Of a stretch of 64,000 nucleotides of DNA, positions 56,682 to 64,000 are shown one piece after another (the stretch's first letter is position 1; every line of letters starts with the position of its first letter). Source of the DNA: Planctomycetota bacterium (GTDB taxonomy: Bacteria > Planctomycetota > UBA11346). Under the pieces are notes generated by a model. It did not search any database. It was not told where the DNA came from and worked only from the letters and a program-made list of their open reading frames with translations. The stretch is from the NCBI GenBank assembly GCA_016745075.1, contig JADGDD010000005.1, positions 101,551-165,550 on the forward strand. The letters run 5' to 3'. A program made the position numbers and the translations under genes.

Positions 56682-59264
56682 ATGACAACATCAGAGCCTA
56701 TCACCGTTTATCGTTCAGACTATCAGCCACCAGCATATAGCATAACCCAGGTATCCCTCGACATTGACCTGCAAGACGACCACACCGTTGTTCAAGCACG
56801 GCTTGAAATGCAGAGAGATTCTTCGCAGAGCCAACTGCTTGTTTTAGATGCGGAAGATCTTGATATTCAATCGGTTTCGATAAATGGAACTATTGTTGAG
56901 TGGACATACGAAGGAGATAGATTAACCCTTCCATCTGTTTCCGAAGAGGCTTTTATTCTTGAAACAACAGTGCATATAAACCCTGCTGCAAATACCCAAC
57001 TTTCTGGACTCTATCAATCGAGCTCATTGTACTGTACACAATGTGAAGCAGAGGGGTTTCGCAGGATTACACCTTTCCTTGATCGTCCAGATGTAATGGC
57101 CTGTTATCGGGTAACACTGCATGCAGATAAAGAAACGTATCCAATTTTATTATCTAATGGTAACCGTCTTGAATCGGCTGATGAAGAAAATGGAAGACAC
57201 CGTGTTGTTTGGGAAGACCCATTCCCGAAACCGTCTTATTTATTTGCGGTGGTAGCCGGAGACTTACGTAGCCATACAGGCTTGTTTAAAACGTGCTCTG
57301 ACAGAGGGATTCAATTAGAAATTTGGGTTGAGCCAGAAAATATTGATAAATGTGAACACGCTTTACAGAGTTTACAAAAATCTATGCAATGGGATGAAGA
57401 ACGATTTGCCAGAGAATATGACTTAGATCTCTATATGATTGTTGCTGTCCATGATTTTAATATGGGGGCAATGGAAAATAAAGGCCTTAATATTTTCAAT
57501 GCTAAATACGTTCTTGCGAGTCCAGAAACAGCAACGGATGATGATTATGAAAATGTTGAAGCGGTTATTGCTCATGAATATTTTCATAATTGGACTGGTA
57601 ATCGGGTTACGTGTCGTGATTGGTTTCAATTAACACTTAAAGAGGGGCTCACGGTGTTTCGTGATCAGCAATTTTCTGCTGATATGACATCAGCGGCAGT
57701 CAAACGTATTGATGACGTTCGTATTTTACGGCTTGCACAATTTCCTGAAGACGCAGGGCCAATGTCTCACCCGATTCGCCCTGAAGCTTACATTGCGATG
57801 GATAATTTTTATACTGCTACCGTTTATAATAAAGGCGCAGAAATTATTCGTATGTATCAAACTATACTTGGTGTGGATGGTTTTCGCAAAGGCATGGACC
57901 TGTATTTTGAGAGACATGATGGTCAAGCCGTTACCTGTGATGATTTTCGTGCAGCCATGGCTGATGCTAACCATGTGAATCTGGATCAATTTGGATTGTG
58001 GTATAGTCAAAATGGTACACCCACAGTTCAGGTACAAGAGCATTGGGATGCGGGAACGTTTAGGCTGACGTTCACCCAAACAAACGGTGAACAAACAGAA
58101 CCTTTACATATTCCGATCGCCTGTGGTTTAATGGATGCTGCGGGAAAAGATATTGCCTCGACAGTCTTTGAATTAACTCAGCGCGAACAATCTTATGTTG
58201 TAGAAGGACTGACCGATCGCCCAGTGGCATCTGTCTTACGAGATTTTTCCGCGCCAGTGCATATTAAACGGGATGTGTCCCGAGATGAACTGGCCTTTGT
58301 CATGGCTCATGACCGTAATGCTTTTAACCGTTGGGATGCGGGGCAGCAATTAGCGACCACGGTTATTTATGAAGTGATGGAGGCGATACAGCAAAAAGCA
58401 GCGCTCAAAGTAGACCCATTATTTATCAATGCTTTTGCTCGTATTTTAGATGACACAGCAATTGATGATTCTATGCGTGCACTTGCGCTTACTCTACCAG
58501 CTGAACGTCAATTGATACAAGGCATGAGTTGTATTGATCCAGACGCTATTCACACTGCTCGTGTGTATGTTCGTGAGCAACTGGCAGAGCAACTTTCTGA
58601 TGACTTTCAGCATCTTTATCAACGGTGTGCTCAGGTTGATGATGGCATTGGTCAACAACAAGCGCATGCGCGCCGTTCAAAAAACTGTGCCCTCTCATAT
58701 ATTGTTCATGCCCCAACTGCGTCGTATGATCTCGCAGTCCAGCAATTTACATCGGCACGTACCATGACAGATAGCAAAGCTGCGCTTGCTCTTTTGGTAG
58801 ACTGTCCAGATGCAGGTATACGCGAACAAGCTCTGTCAGCATTTTATCACAAATGGAAGAAAGATCAGTTAGTGATTGATTCTTGGTTTGGTGTTCAAGC
58901 GATGAGTGAGCGCGATTCAACTCTCACAGACGTGCGTACTTTACTGGATCATAAGGATTTTTCGTGGACCAATCCGAACCGTATGCGCGCATTGGTTGGT
59001 ACTTTCTGTATGGGCAATCATCTTGGTTTTCATGCACAAGATGGTGCTGGTTATGAACTATTGGCAGACGCAGTTATTCGATTAAACGCAGTTAATCCAC
59101 AGATTGCTGCACGTATGGCATCAGGCTTTAATCAATGGCAGCGGTATGATAAACAACGGCAAATAGCCATGCAGCAACAATTACAGCGTATTGCTGCGCA
59201 TGATGGTTTATGCAATGACGTTTTTGAAATTGTCAGCCGAGCAAGAGGTGAGGTGTCAGCATGA
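56682..59264 (+). CDS. pepN: Aminopeptidase N (peptidase M1)
   Basis: This 860-aa zinc aminopeptidase has the GAMEN substrate motif (262-266) and zinc motif HEYFH (298-302) with the downstream KEGLTVFRD segment supplying the third ligand. Length and position match E. coli PepN. No signal peptide is seen, so it is cytoplasmic. Its end overlaps cinA by 4 nt (ATGA). Confidence 0.97.
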   Translation: MTTSEPITVYRSDYQPPAYSITQVSLDIDLQDDHTVVQARLEMQRDSSQSQLLVLDAEDLDIQSVSINGTIVEWTYEGDRLTLPSVSEEAFILETTVHINPAANTQLSGLYQSSSLYCTQCEAEGFRRITPFLDRPDVMACYRVTLHADKETYPILLSNGNRLESADEENGRHRVVWEDPFPKPSYLFAVVAGDLRSHTGLFKTCSDRGIQLEIWVEPENIDKCEHALQSLQKSMQWDEERFAREYDLDLYMIVAVHDFNMGAMENKGLNIFNAKYVLASPETATDDDYENVEAVIAHEYFHNWTGNRVTCRDWFQLTLKEGLTVFRDQQFSADMTSAAVKRIDDVRILRLAQFPEDAGPMSHPIRPEAYIAMDNFYTATVYNKGAEIIRMYQTILGVDGFRKGMDLYFERHDGQAVTCDDFRAAMADANHVNLDQFGLWYSQNGTPTVQVQEHWDAGTFRLTFTQTNGEQTEPLHIPIACGLMDAAGKDIASTVFELTQREQSYVVEGLTDRPVASVLRDFSAPVHIKRDVSRDELAFVMAHDRNAFNRWDAGQQLATTVIYEVMEAIQQKAALKVDPLFINAFARILDDTAIDDSMRALALTLPAERQLIQGMSCIDPDAIHTARVYVREQLAEQLSDDFQHLYQRCAQVDDGIGQQQAHARRSKNCALSYIVHAPTASYDLAVQQFTSARTMTDSKAALALLVDCPDAGIREQALSAFYHKWKKDQLVIDSWFGVQAMSERDSTLTDVRTLLDHKDFSWTNPNRMRALVGTFCMGNHLGFHAQDGAGYELLADAVIRLNAVNPQIAARMASGFNQWQRYDKQRQIAMQQQLQRIAAHDGLCNDVFEIVSRARGEVSA

Positions 59265-60487
59265 GTATCCCACGTGTAGCAATTTGTGCCATCGGCGATG
59301 AAATACTCGAAGGCCGTATCGTTGACACAAATTCGGCATGGATTGCACAGACCGTGAGTGCATTTGGTTTTCAAGTATCGCAGATGTCTATTATCAGCGA
59401 CGATGAAGATGGAATTGTTACAGCCATAGAACAAGCCGCATCGGCTGCAGACCTTGTATTGCTAACGGGTGGTCTTGGTCCAACAGAAGATGATCGTACA
59501 CGTCACGCCTTAGCTCGTGCATCCAATCGTGTTTTGCAACATAATGACCGAGCATGGAAACAGATTGAAACCTTTTTTCGTCGGCGTTTTCCGGATCGAG
59601 TCATAGTGGAGAGTAATAAACGACAAGCGCTTATGCCGAAAGGTGCGCGCATTTTACGTAATGATCGTGGTACTGCTCCAGGTTTATCATTACGTATCGG
59701 GGCCAGCATGGTTGCCTGTTTTCCTGGAGTTCCACATGAAATGAAATCAATGGTTGAACGCGCCTTACCACAATTAGCAAAACACATAGCATCGTGGAAA
59801 CAGCCATATACTGAAAGTGCGAGTTTTGCTGGTATCGGTGAGTCTCGTGTGCAAGAAGAACTTGGAGCATTGCTTGGAGGAACGAATCCACGGATGGGAA
59901 TTACTGCACAAGAATCTGGACATATTTGTATTCGAGCAACTGGTAGTAAAAGTACAGCGTCCAAACGAATGGGGAAAATACGCCGTATTCTACGTGACTC
60001 TTTGTTGCCAGAAGAGAACTTAGCTGCGAGTGTCGTAGCGTCCTGTGGTAAGCGTGGTTGGACATTATCGGCAGCCGAAAGTTGTACCTGTGGCGCGGTG
60101 ATACAGGCCATCGGTTCTATTGCTGGTGCTTCGGCTGTAGTGCGCGAAAGTATTATAACCTACCATAACGATAGTAAAGAACAGCGGCTTGGTGTGTCGG
60201 CTGATATGTTGCAACGTGAAGGCGCAGTCAGTGAAGCGGTTGTGGCGGCTATGGCTACTGGGGTTGCTCAATGGTCCGGTGCTACTATTGGCATGGCAAC
60301 ATCAGGAATTGCAGGCCCAGACGGCGGAAGTAAAAATAAACCAGTTGGAACCGTGTGGTTGGCCGTGTCCGTGAAAGGGAAGGTGGTTACTCAGCTAGTC
60401 CATATATCAGGTACGAGGCAACGTGTGCAAGAACGAGCAGCAGCAATGTGTCTATTGCTAGCATGGGAAACTTTACAAGGGCGTTAG
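59261..60487 (+). CDS. cinA: CinA-family nicotinamide-nucleotide amidase/competence protein
   Basis: This 408-aa protein has an N-terminal molybdopterin-binding-like domain (~1-170, TGGLGPTEDDRT) and a C-terminal CinA deamidase domain (~250-405, SAAESCTCGAVIQAI, SGIAGPDGG). It probably deamidates NMN for NAD recycling. Translation is coupled to pepN. It overlaps the convergent plsY by 4 nt. Confidence 0.95.
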   Translation: MSIPRVAICAIGDEILEGRIVDTNSAWIAQTVSAFGFQVSQMSIISDDEDGIVTAIEQAASAADLVLLTGGLGPTEDDRTRHALARASNRVLQHNDRAWKQIETFFRRRFPDRVIVESNKRQALMPKGARILRNDRGTAPGLSLRIGASMVACFPGVPHEMKSMVERALPQLAKHIASWKQPYTESASFAGIGESRVQEELGALLGGTNPRMGITAQESGHICIRATGSKSTASKRMGKIRRILRDSLLPEENLAASVVASCGKRGWTLSAAESCTCGAVIQAIGSIAGASAVVRESIITYHNDSKEQRLGVSADMLQREGAVSEAVVAAMATGVAQWSGATIGMATSGIAGPDGGSKNKPVGTVWLAVSVKGKVVTQLVHISGTRQRVQERAAAMCLLLAWETLQGR

Positions 60488-61170
60488 TTTTCTGGGGTTG
60501 CTTCTGTTTGACCGTTTTTTGCAACCTCTTTTTTCTGTAACATTGCAATAATATTATTGCGATGCCTTATCAGAATAAGAGAACTGAGGCAGACGACCAA
60601 TATACTCGTTGGAAGATATTCACCCTGCCATTCATTGGCCTCTACTGTATAGTGGCGCCAAAAGGGCGAGGTTATTACCGACAATACAGAAGCAGGTCCA
60701 ACCGCATTGCTGGCAGGCAGTTTCAAAATAAAACGGCCAAATACCCAGAGGATAACCCAGACACCAAAGCTGAGTCCAGCAACAACGGGATCTAAGCCAA
60801 ACAACACACCTAGACTTGTAGCCACGGCTTTGCCACCTTTAAAACCGTGGAAGCAAGTGAAAATATGTCCGAGCACCGCACCAAGCCCAGTAATAATCGC
60901 AAGGACATCAAGAGGAACTGGTAATTCTGTATCTATTAACAAAAGTCGAATTAACAACGGCAGAACGAGTCCTTTGGCGAGGTCGAGAAAGAAAACAATA
61001 AAAAACCATTGTTTGCCAAGAACACGACCAGCGTTTGTTGCGCCGAGATTTTTTGAGCCATGTTCTTTAAGATTTACGCCTTTCAATTTGCCGGAAATCC
61101 ATGCAAAGCTAATAGACCCAAGGAAATACCCTAAAACTGGTAACGCAAAAGGTAAGAGGGAAGTCAACAT
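60484..61170 (-). CDS. plsY: Acyl-phosphate:glycerol-3-phosphate acyltransferase PlsY
   Basis: This 228-aa membrane protein makes lysophosphatidate from acyl-phosphate. It has the PlsY motifs GSISFAWISGKLKGVNLKE, GSKNLGATNAGRVLG and GHIFTCFHGFKGGKAVATSLG. About five membrane helices are present. Its start overlaps the der stop by one base. Confidence 0.95.
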   Translation of the reverse strand: MLTSLLPFALPVLGYFLGSISFAWISGKLKGVNLKEHGSKNLGATNAGRVLGKQWFFIVFFLDLAKGLVLPLLIRLLLIDTELPVPLDVLAIITGLGAVLGHIFTCFHGFKGGKAVATSLGVLFGLDPVVAGLSFGVWVILWVFGRFILKLPASNAVGPASVLSVITSPFWRHYTVEANEWQGEYLPTSILVVCLSSLILIRHRNNIIAMLQKKEVAKNGQTEATPEN

Positions 61171-62693
61171 TAGCGTTGCCGTTTCTTTTTAGAAGCTTGT
61201 TTGGAACGTTTTTTGCCGCCTGCTTTAATGGCTTGTTTGGCTTTATTTACTTCAGCAGGAGAAGCTGTTACACGTTTGGCCTTTGGTACTAATAGGCGTG
61301 CATTTCGTTCACCTTTTGTACGTGCCAAGGTTGTTGTTCGTTCATCTGCGTGATCATGGTACTGACTTGACCGAGCTTTAAAAACGATGCGATAGGGGAC
61401 ACGGCTAAACGGTAAATATTTCCTAAAGAAGTTTTCAAGATAACGGCTATACCCCGACTCAATCCAATCTGTCCGATTCACAAAAATTAAGAAGGTTGGC
61501 GGGCTGCTTTGTGCTTGCGTCATATAATACAGCTTTGTTTCGTTCGGACCAATGCGGCGAGGTCGACGGCGCTGAACGGCCCGCTCTAGCAAACTATTAA
61601 GTTCAGCAGTATTTGCGCGCATCTGATTTTCTTCAAAGAGTTCTTGGCTTATCTTGAGAACACGGTCCATATTTTTACCGGTTAAGGCACAGGTAAAAAC
61701 AACTGGTGCGTAGCGCACTCCCGGCAATTGAATGCGAAGCCATTCAATAAATTTCTCCTGCGTAGCACCAGTGCCTTTTGCCAAATCCCATTTATTTACA
61801 ACGAGAACTGTTGGTTTCCCTTCACTTTCGCAATAGTGTGCCAGTTTTTTATCAACAATGCCAATATCATCAGACGCATCGACCACCAACATAATAACAT
61901 CAGCACGTCGAATGCCGCGTTCAGTTCGGCAGGCCGCGTAAAACTCTAAATCTTGCCGTAATTGTTTTTTTCGGCGTAGACCAGCCGTATCAATGAGCAA
62001 AAAATTACCGTCATCAGTTGTTAAAGGAATATCAATCGCATCACGTGTTGTTCCTGGATGATCAGCAACAATAACACGATCTTCACCACAGAGAGCATTC
62101 GTCAAACTTGATTTACCAACATTACGTCGGCCAGCAAAGCAAATGCGAATTGCATCACTATCGTAATAGTTTTCTTCATCAGTTGTATCAAGGAAATTAT
62201 CATCACCTTCAGCAACCAGCTCTAATAAATCAGGAAGGCCAAGAACCTGTTCAGCGCTCACTGCATGTGGTTCACCAACCCCAAGTTTCGCAAACTCGTA
62301 AATATCACCTTCCATATTTTCATGGTCAATTTTATTTACCGCTAGCACAACACGGTCTTTGTGTGGCCTCAGCAACTGGGCAATACGCTCATCCAATGCC
62401 GCAACGCCATCTCGTCCATCACACAAAAAGACAATACGATCAGCATTATCAATCGCTCGCATAATCTGTAGCTCAATATCAGCTTCCAGCTTAGCTTCAT
62501 CCACAATACCAATGCCACCCGTATCTACCAAGTCAAAGCGAAAGCCATCTCTGCGAACTTCATGCAAAATTCGGTCTCGCGTTACCCCAGCCGTTGGATC
62601 AACAATAGAAATAGGCTTCCCAACTAATCGATTAAATAGACTAGACTTACCGACATTCGGCCGACCTACAATAGCAACAAGCGACAAATTCAT
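61170..62693 (-). CDS. der: Ribosome-assembly GTPase Der (EngA)
   Basis: This 507-aa protein has two tandem G domains (GRPNVGKSSLFNRL at ~10 and GRRNVGKSSLTNAL at ~192) and a KH-like C-terminal domain. It acts in 50S maturation. A basic Lys/Arg-rich tail ends the protein. It precedes plsY with a one-base overlap. Confidence 0.96.
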   Translation of the reverse strand: MNLSLVAIVGRPNVGKSSLFNRLVGKPISIVDPTAGVTRDRILHEVRRDGFRFDLVDTGGIGIVDEAKLEADIELQIMRAIDNADRIVFLCDGRDGVAALDERIAQLLRPHKDRVVLAVNKIDHENMEGDIYEFAKLGVGEPHAVSAEQVLGLPDLLELVAEGDDNFLDTTDEENYYDSDAIRICFAGRRNVGKSSLTNALCGEDRVIVADHPGTTRDAIDIPLTTDDGNFLLIDTAGLRRKKQLRQDLEFYAACRTERGIRRADVIMLVVDASDDIGIVDKKLAHYCESEGKPTVLVVNKWDLAKGTGATQEKFIEWLRIQLPGVRYAPVVFTCALTGKNMDRVLKISQELFEENQMRANTAELNSLLERAVQRRRPRRIGPNETKLYYMTQAQSSPPTFLIFVNRTDWIESGYSRYLENFFRKYLPFSRVPYRIVFKARSSQYHDHADERTTTLARTKGERNARLLVPKAKRVTASPAEVNKAKQAIKAGGKKRSKQASKKKRQR

Positions 62694-62757
62694 AAGGCGA
62701 GGACTCTAGCAGGATAAATAAAAAAGGCTGTTCTTTTTAATAGACAAACTATTATTA

Positions 62758-62786
62758 GTGGACAATTAGTATTTGTAATTTATGTT
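62758..62786 (+). promoter_or_regulatory. Candidate promoter of the transposase gene
   Basis: TGGACA (62759-62764) and TATGTT (62781-62786) are 16 nt apart, in the same arrangement as at 22917. The start codon at 62793 lies only 6 nt after the second box. Confidence 0.35.
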
Positions 62787-62792
62787 GTCGCT

Positions 62793-63710
62793 GTGGTTAT
62801 TGCTCGAAGTCGTTTGGTTAAGGCGGATGCGCCTGGATGTTATCATCTGATGAGTCGGTGTGTGCGGCGTTTACATTGCTTGCAAGATGAACGTAGGGAT
62901 TGGGTTGAGCGTAGTTTACGATATCATGCATCGCTTATGGCTATTGATGTACTTACTTATGCTGTGATGAATAATCACATGCATGTGGTTATTCGTATTC
63001 GTCCAGATCTTGTGAAAGAGTGGTCTGGGCGAGAAGTTGTAGACAAGTGGCTTGATTTGGTGCCAAGACGTAGTTGTTTTGGCGAGCTTATGGAAGCTGA
63101 CGAATTAACGAGACAGCTTTTTGTTGCAGATGAAGCATGGGTTGAGGAGCGTCGTGCTCGTTTATGTAGTATGAGTTGGTTTATGCGTTTAGTGAAGCAG
63201 AAGCTTGCTATACGTGCTAATAAGGAAGATGACGTTTCTGGTTATTTCTGGGATGAGCGTTTCAAATCAGTTGCATTGCCAGACCAGCGGGCAATTCTTG
63301 CGTGTATGGTGTATGTGGATTTGAATCCATTTAGGGCTGGAGAGTTTGATTTGCCAGAACGAGGGCGGTTTGTTGGAATGCAGTGTCGAATTGAGTCGGT
63401 TCGTTTGGCAGAGAAGACTCAGAGTTCTGGAGCTATAAATCCTGGAGGAGAATCTTTGTCGAAAAGCTGGATTGTTCCTCTGTCATCATGTGGGATGTAT
63501 GCTTATTTTGATGAAGTTGGCTGGGTTTATGATTATCCGTGCTCTTTGACAGAGGAAGGGTACTTGCGACTCGTCGGACAGACAGCTCGAATGCAGAGGT
63601 CAGGAAAACATTCGTTGAGCGGGGCTCCAGATGGTATTATTGAACGTTTGGGTGGGAATGATTGGCTTGATTTATTAGAGGGTGAAGGCTTTCAATCCAG
63701 AAATTCATAA
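62793..63710 (+). mobile_element. Y1-type (IS200/REP-associated, RAYT-like) transposase
   Basis: This 305-aa protein has the Y1_Tnp/RAYT fold: YHLMSRC at the start, the HuH pair MNNHMHVVIRI, and FWDERFKSVALPDQRAILACMVYVDLNPFRAG. It is larger than IS200 TnpA (~150 aa). No inverted repeats or target duplication are evident, and it seems a single chromosomal copy, as is usual for RAYTs that act on REP hairpins. The GTG start has no ribosome binding site. Confidence 0.88.
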
Positions 63711-63731
63711 GTAAATTCTTTGGGTAATTAC

Positions 63732-63762
63732 TGAAGCCGCACTCTTAAAGAGTGCGGCTTCA
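63732..63762. terminator. Bidirectional hairpin between transposase and ahcY
   Basis: A 13-15-bp near-perfect stem (63732-63746 with 63748-63762) lies between the convergent transposase and ahcY genes. No long T-run follows on either strand. Confidence 0.75.
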
Positions 63763-63789
63763 ATATGTAGAAAATATGGTGTGTTTATC

Positions 63790-64000
63790 TTAGTAACGGT
63801 AGGTGTCTGGCTTGAATGGTCCTGCTACAGGTACGCCAATATATTCGGCTTGTTCAGAAGAGAGTTCTGTCAGTGTTGCACCCAATTGTGAAAGATGCAA
63901 TCTAGCGACTTCTTCATCAAGATGTTTTGGTAAAAGATAAACTTTATTGTCCATCTCTTCATGCTTGAGCCAAAGCTCGATTTGGGCAAGTGTTTGGTCG
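63790..64000 (-). CDS. ahcY: Adenosylhomocysteinase (3' partial)
   Basis: The window ends inside this gene; only the last ~69 residues are seen. They read with [14 protein letters not shown] and end in [15 protein letters not shown], the conserved SAHH C-terminus that reaches into the neighbouring subunit's NAD site. The enzyme hydrolyses S-adenosylhomocysteine in the methylation cycle. Confidence 0.96.
   Translation of the reverse strand, partial: DQTLAQIELWLKHEEMDNKVYLLPKHLDEEVARLHLSQLGATLTELSSEQAEYIGVPVAGPFKPDTYRY

Overview
The window looks like chromosome from a PVC-group bacterium, most likely a planctomycete, at about 45% GC. Three things point that way: a TPR protein carrying two RNA polymerase alpha-CTD-like modules at the left edge, an ECF sigma factor fused to membrane segments and a long exported-type domain, and many secreted proteins of unknown function with lamin-G-like, thioredoxin-like or Ig-like folds beside a sulfatase. 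This placement is inferred from gene content only; no rRNA is present. The cell has classical peptidoglycan genes (murD, murA, dacB).

Layout. 1-9.3 kb: TPR/alpha-CTD protein, sulfatase, giant ECF sigma, then a divergent hydrolase/thioredoxin fusion, a secreted protein, a DUF2007 protein and a lipoprotein. 9.4-10 kb: a tRNA-Thr(CGU) and a 212-bp tandem repeat that contains the first 30 nt of that tRNA. 10-13.6 kb (minus): clpS-murD-nadB-Rieske operon. 13.7-17.2 kb: gmk, a PPOX protein, and a divergent GH4 glycosidase/AraC regulator pair. 17.3-29.6 kb: envelope and secreted proteins, bioD-DUF2062, maf, a duplicated 1015-aa secreted protein, an Xre-type regulator and dacB-DUF1461. 29.6-41.4 kb (mostly plus): yacG, phosphoesterase, HPr, pgpA, a partner-switching pair (SpoIIE/RsbU-type phosphatase and RsbW-type kinase), aminotransferase, obg, a STAS antagonist (minus), cheX, ppx and ppk1. 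41.5-51 kb: zinc-ribbon membrane protein, rpsP, AsmA-like protein, murA-fchA, mgtE and a 970-aa acidic protein with seven FliM-like IDALL motifs. 51-64 kb: mnmC, acs, arsR, a secreted protein, pepN-cinA, der-plsY, a REP-associated-type (Y1) transposase, and the 3' end of ahcY.

Most genes are housekeeping and intact. The stress and signalling block (phosphatase, anti-sigma kinase, Obg, STAS, CheX, Ppx, Ppk) is the most coherent regulatory neighbourhood. The features most worth follow-up are the IDALL-motif array, the tRNA-containing tandem repeat with its nested hairpins, the nested dyad between the giant sigma factor and the hydrolase/thioredoxin gene, and several unusual domain fusions. No CRISPR array, prophage or obvious defence island was seen.
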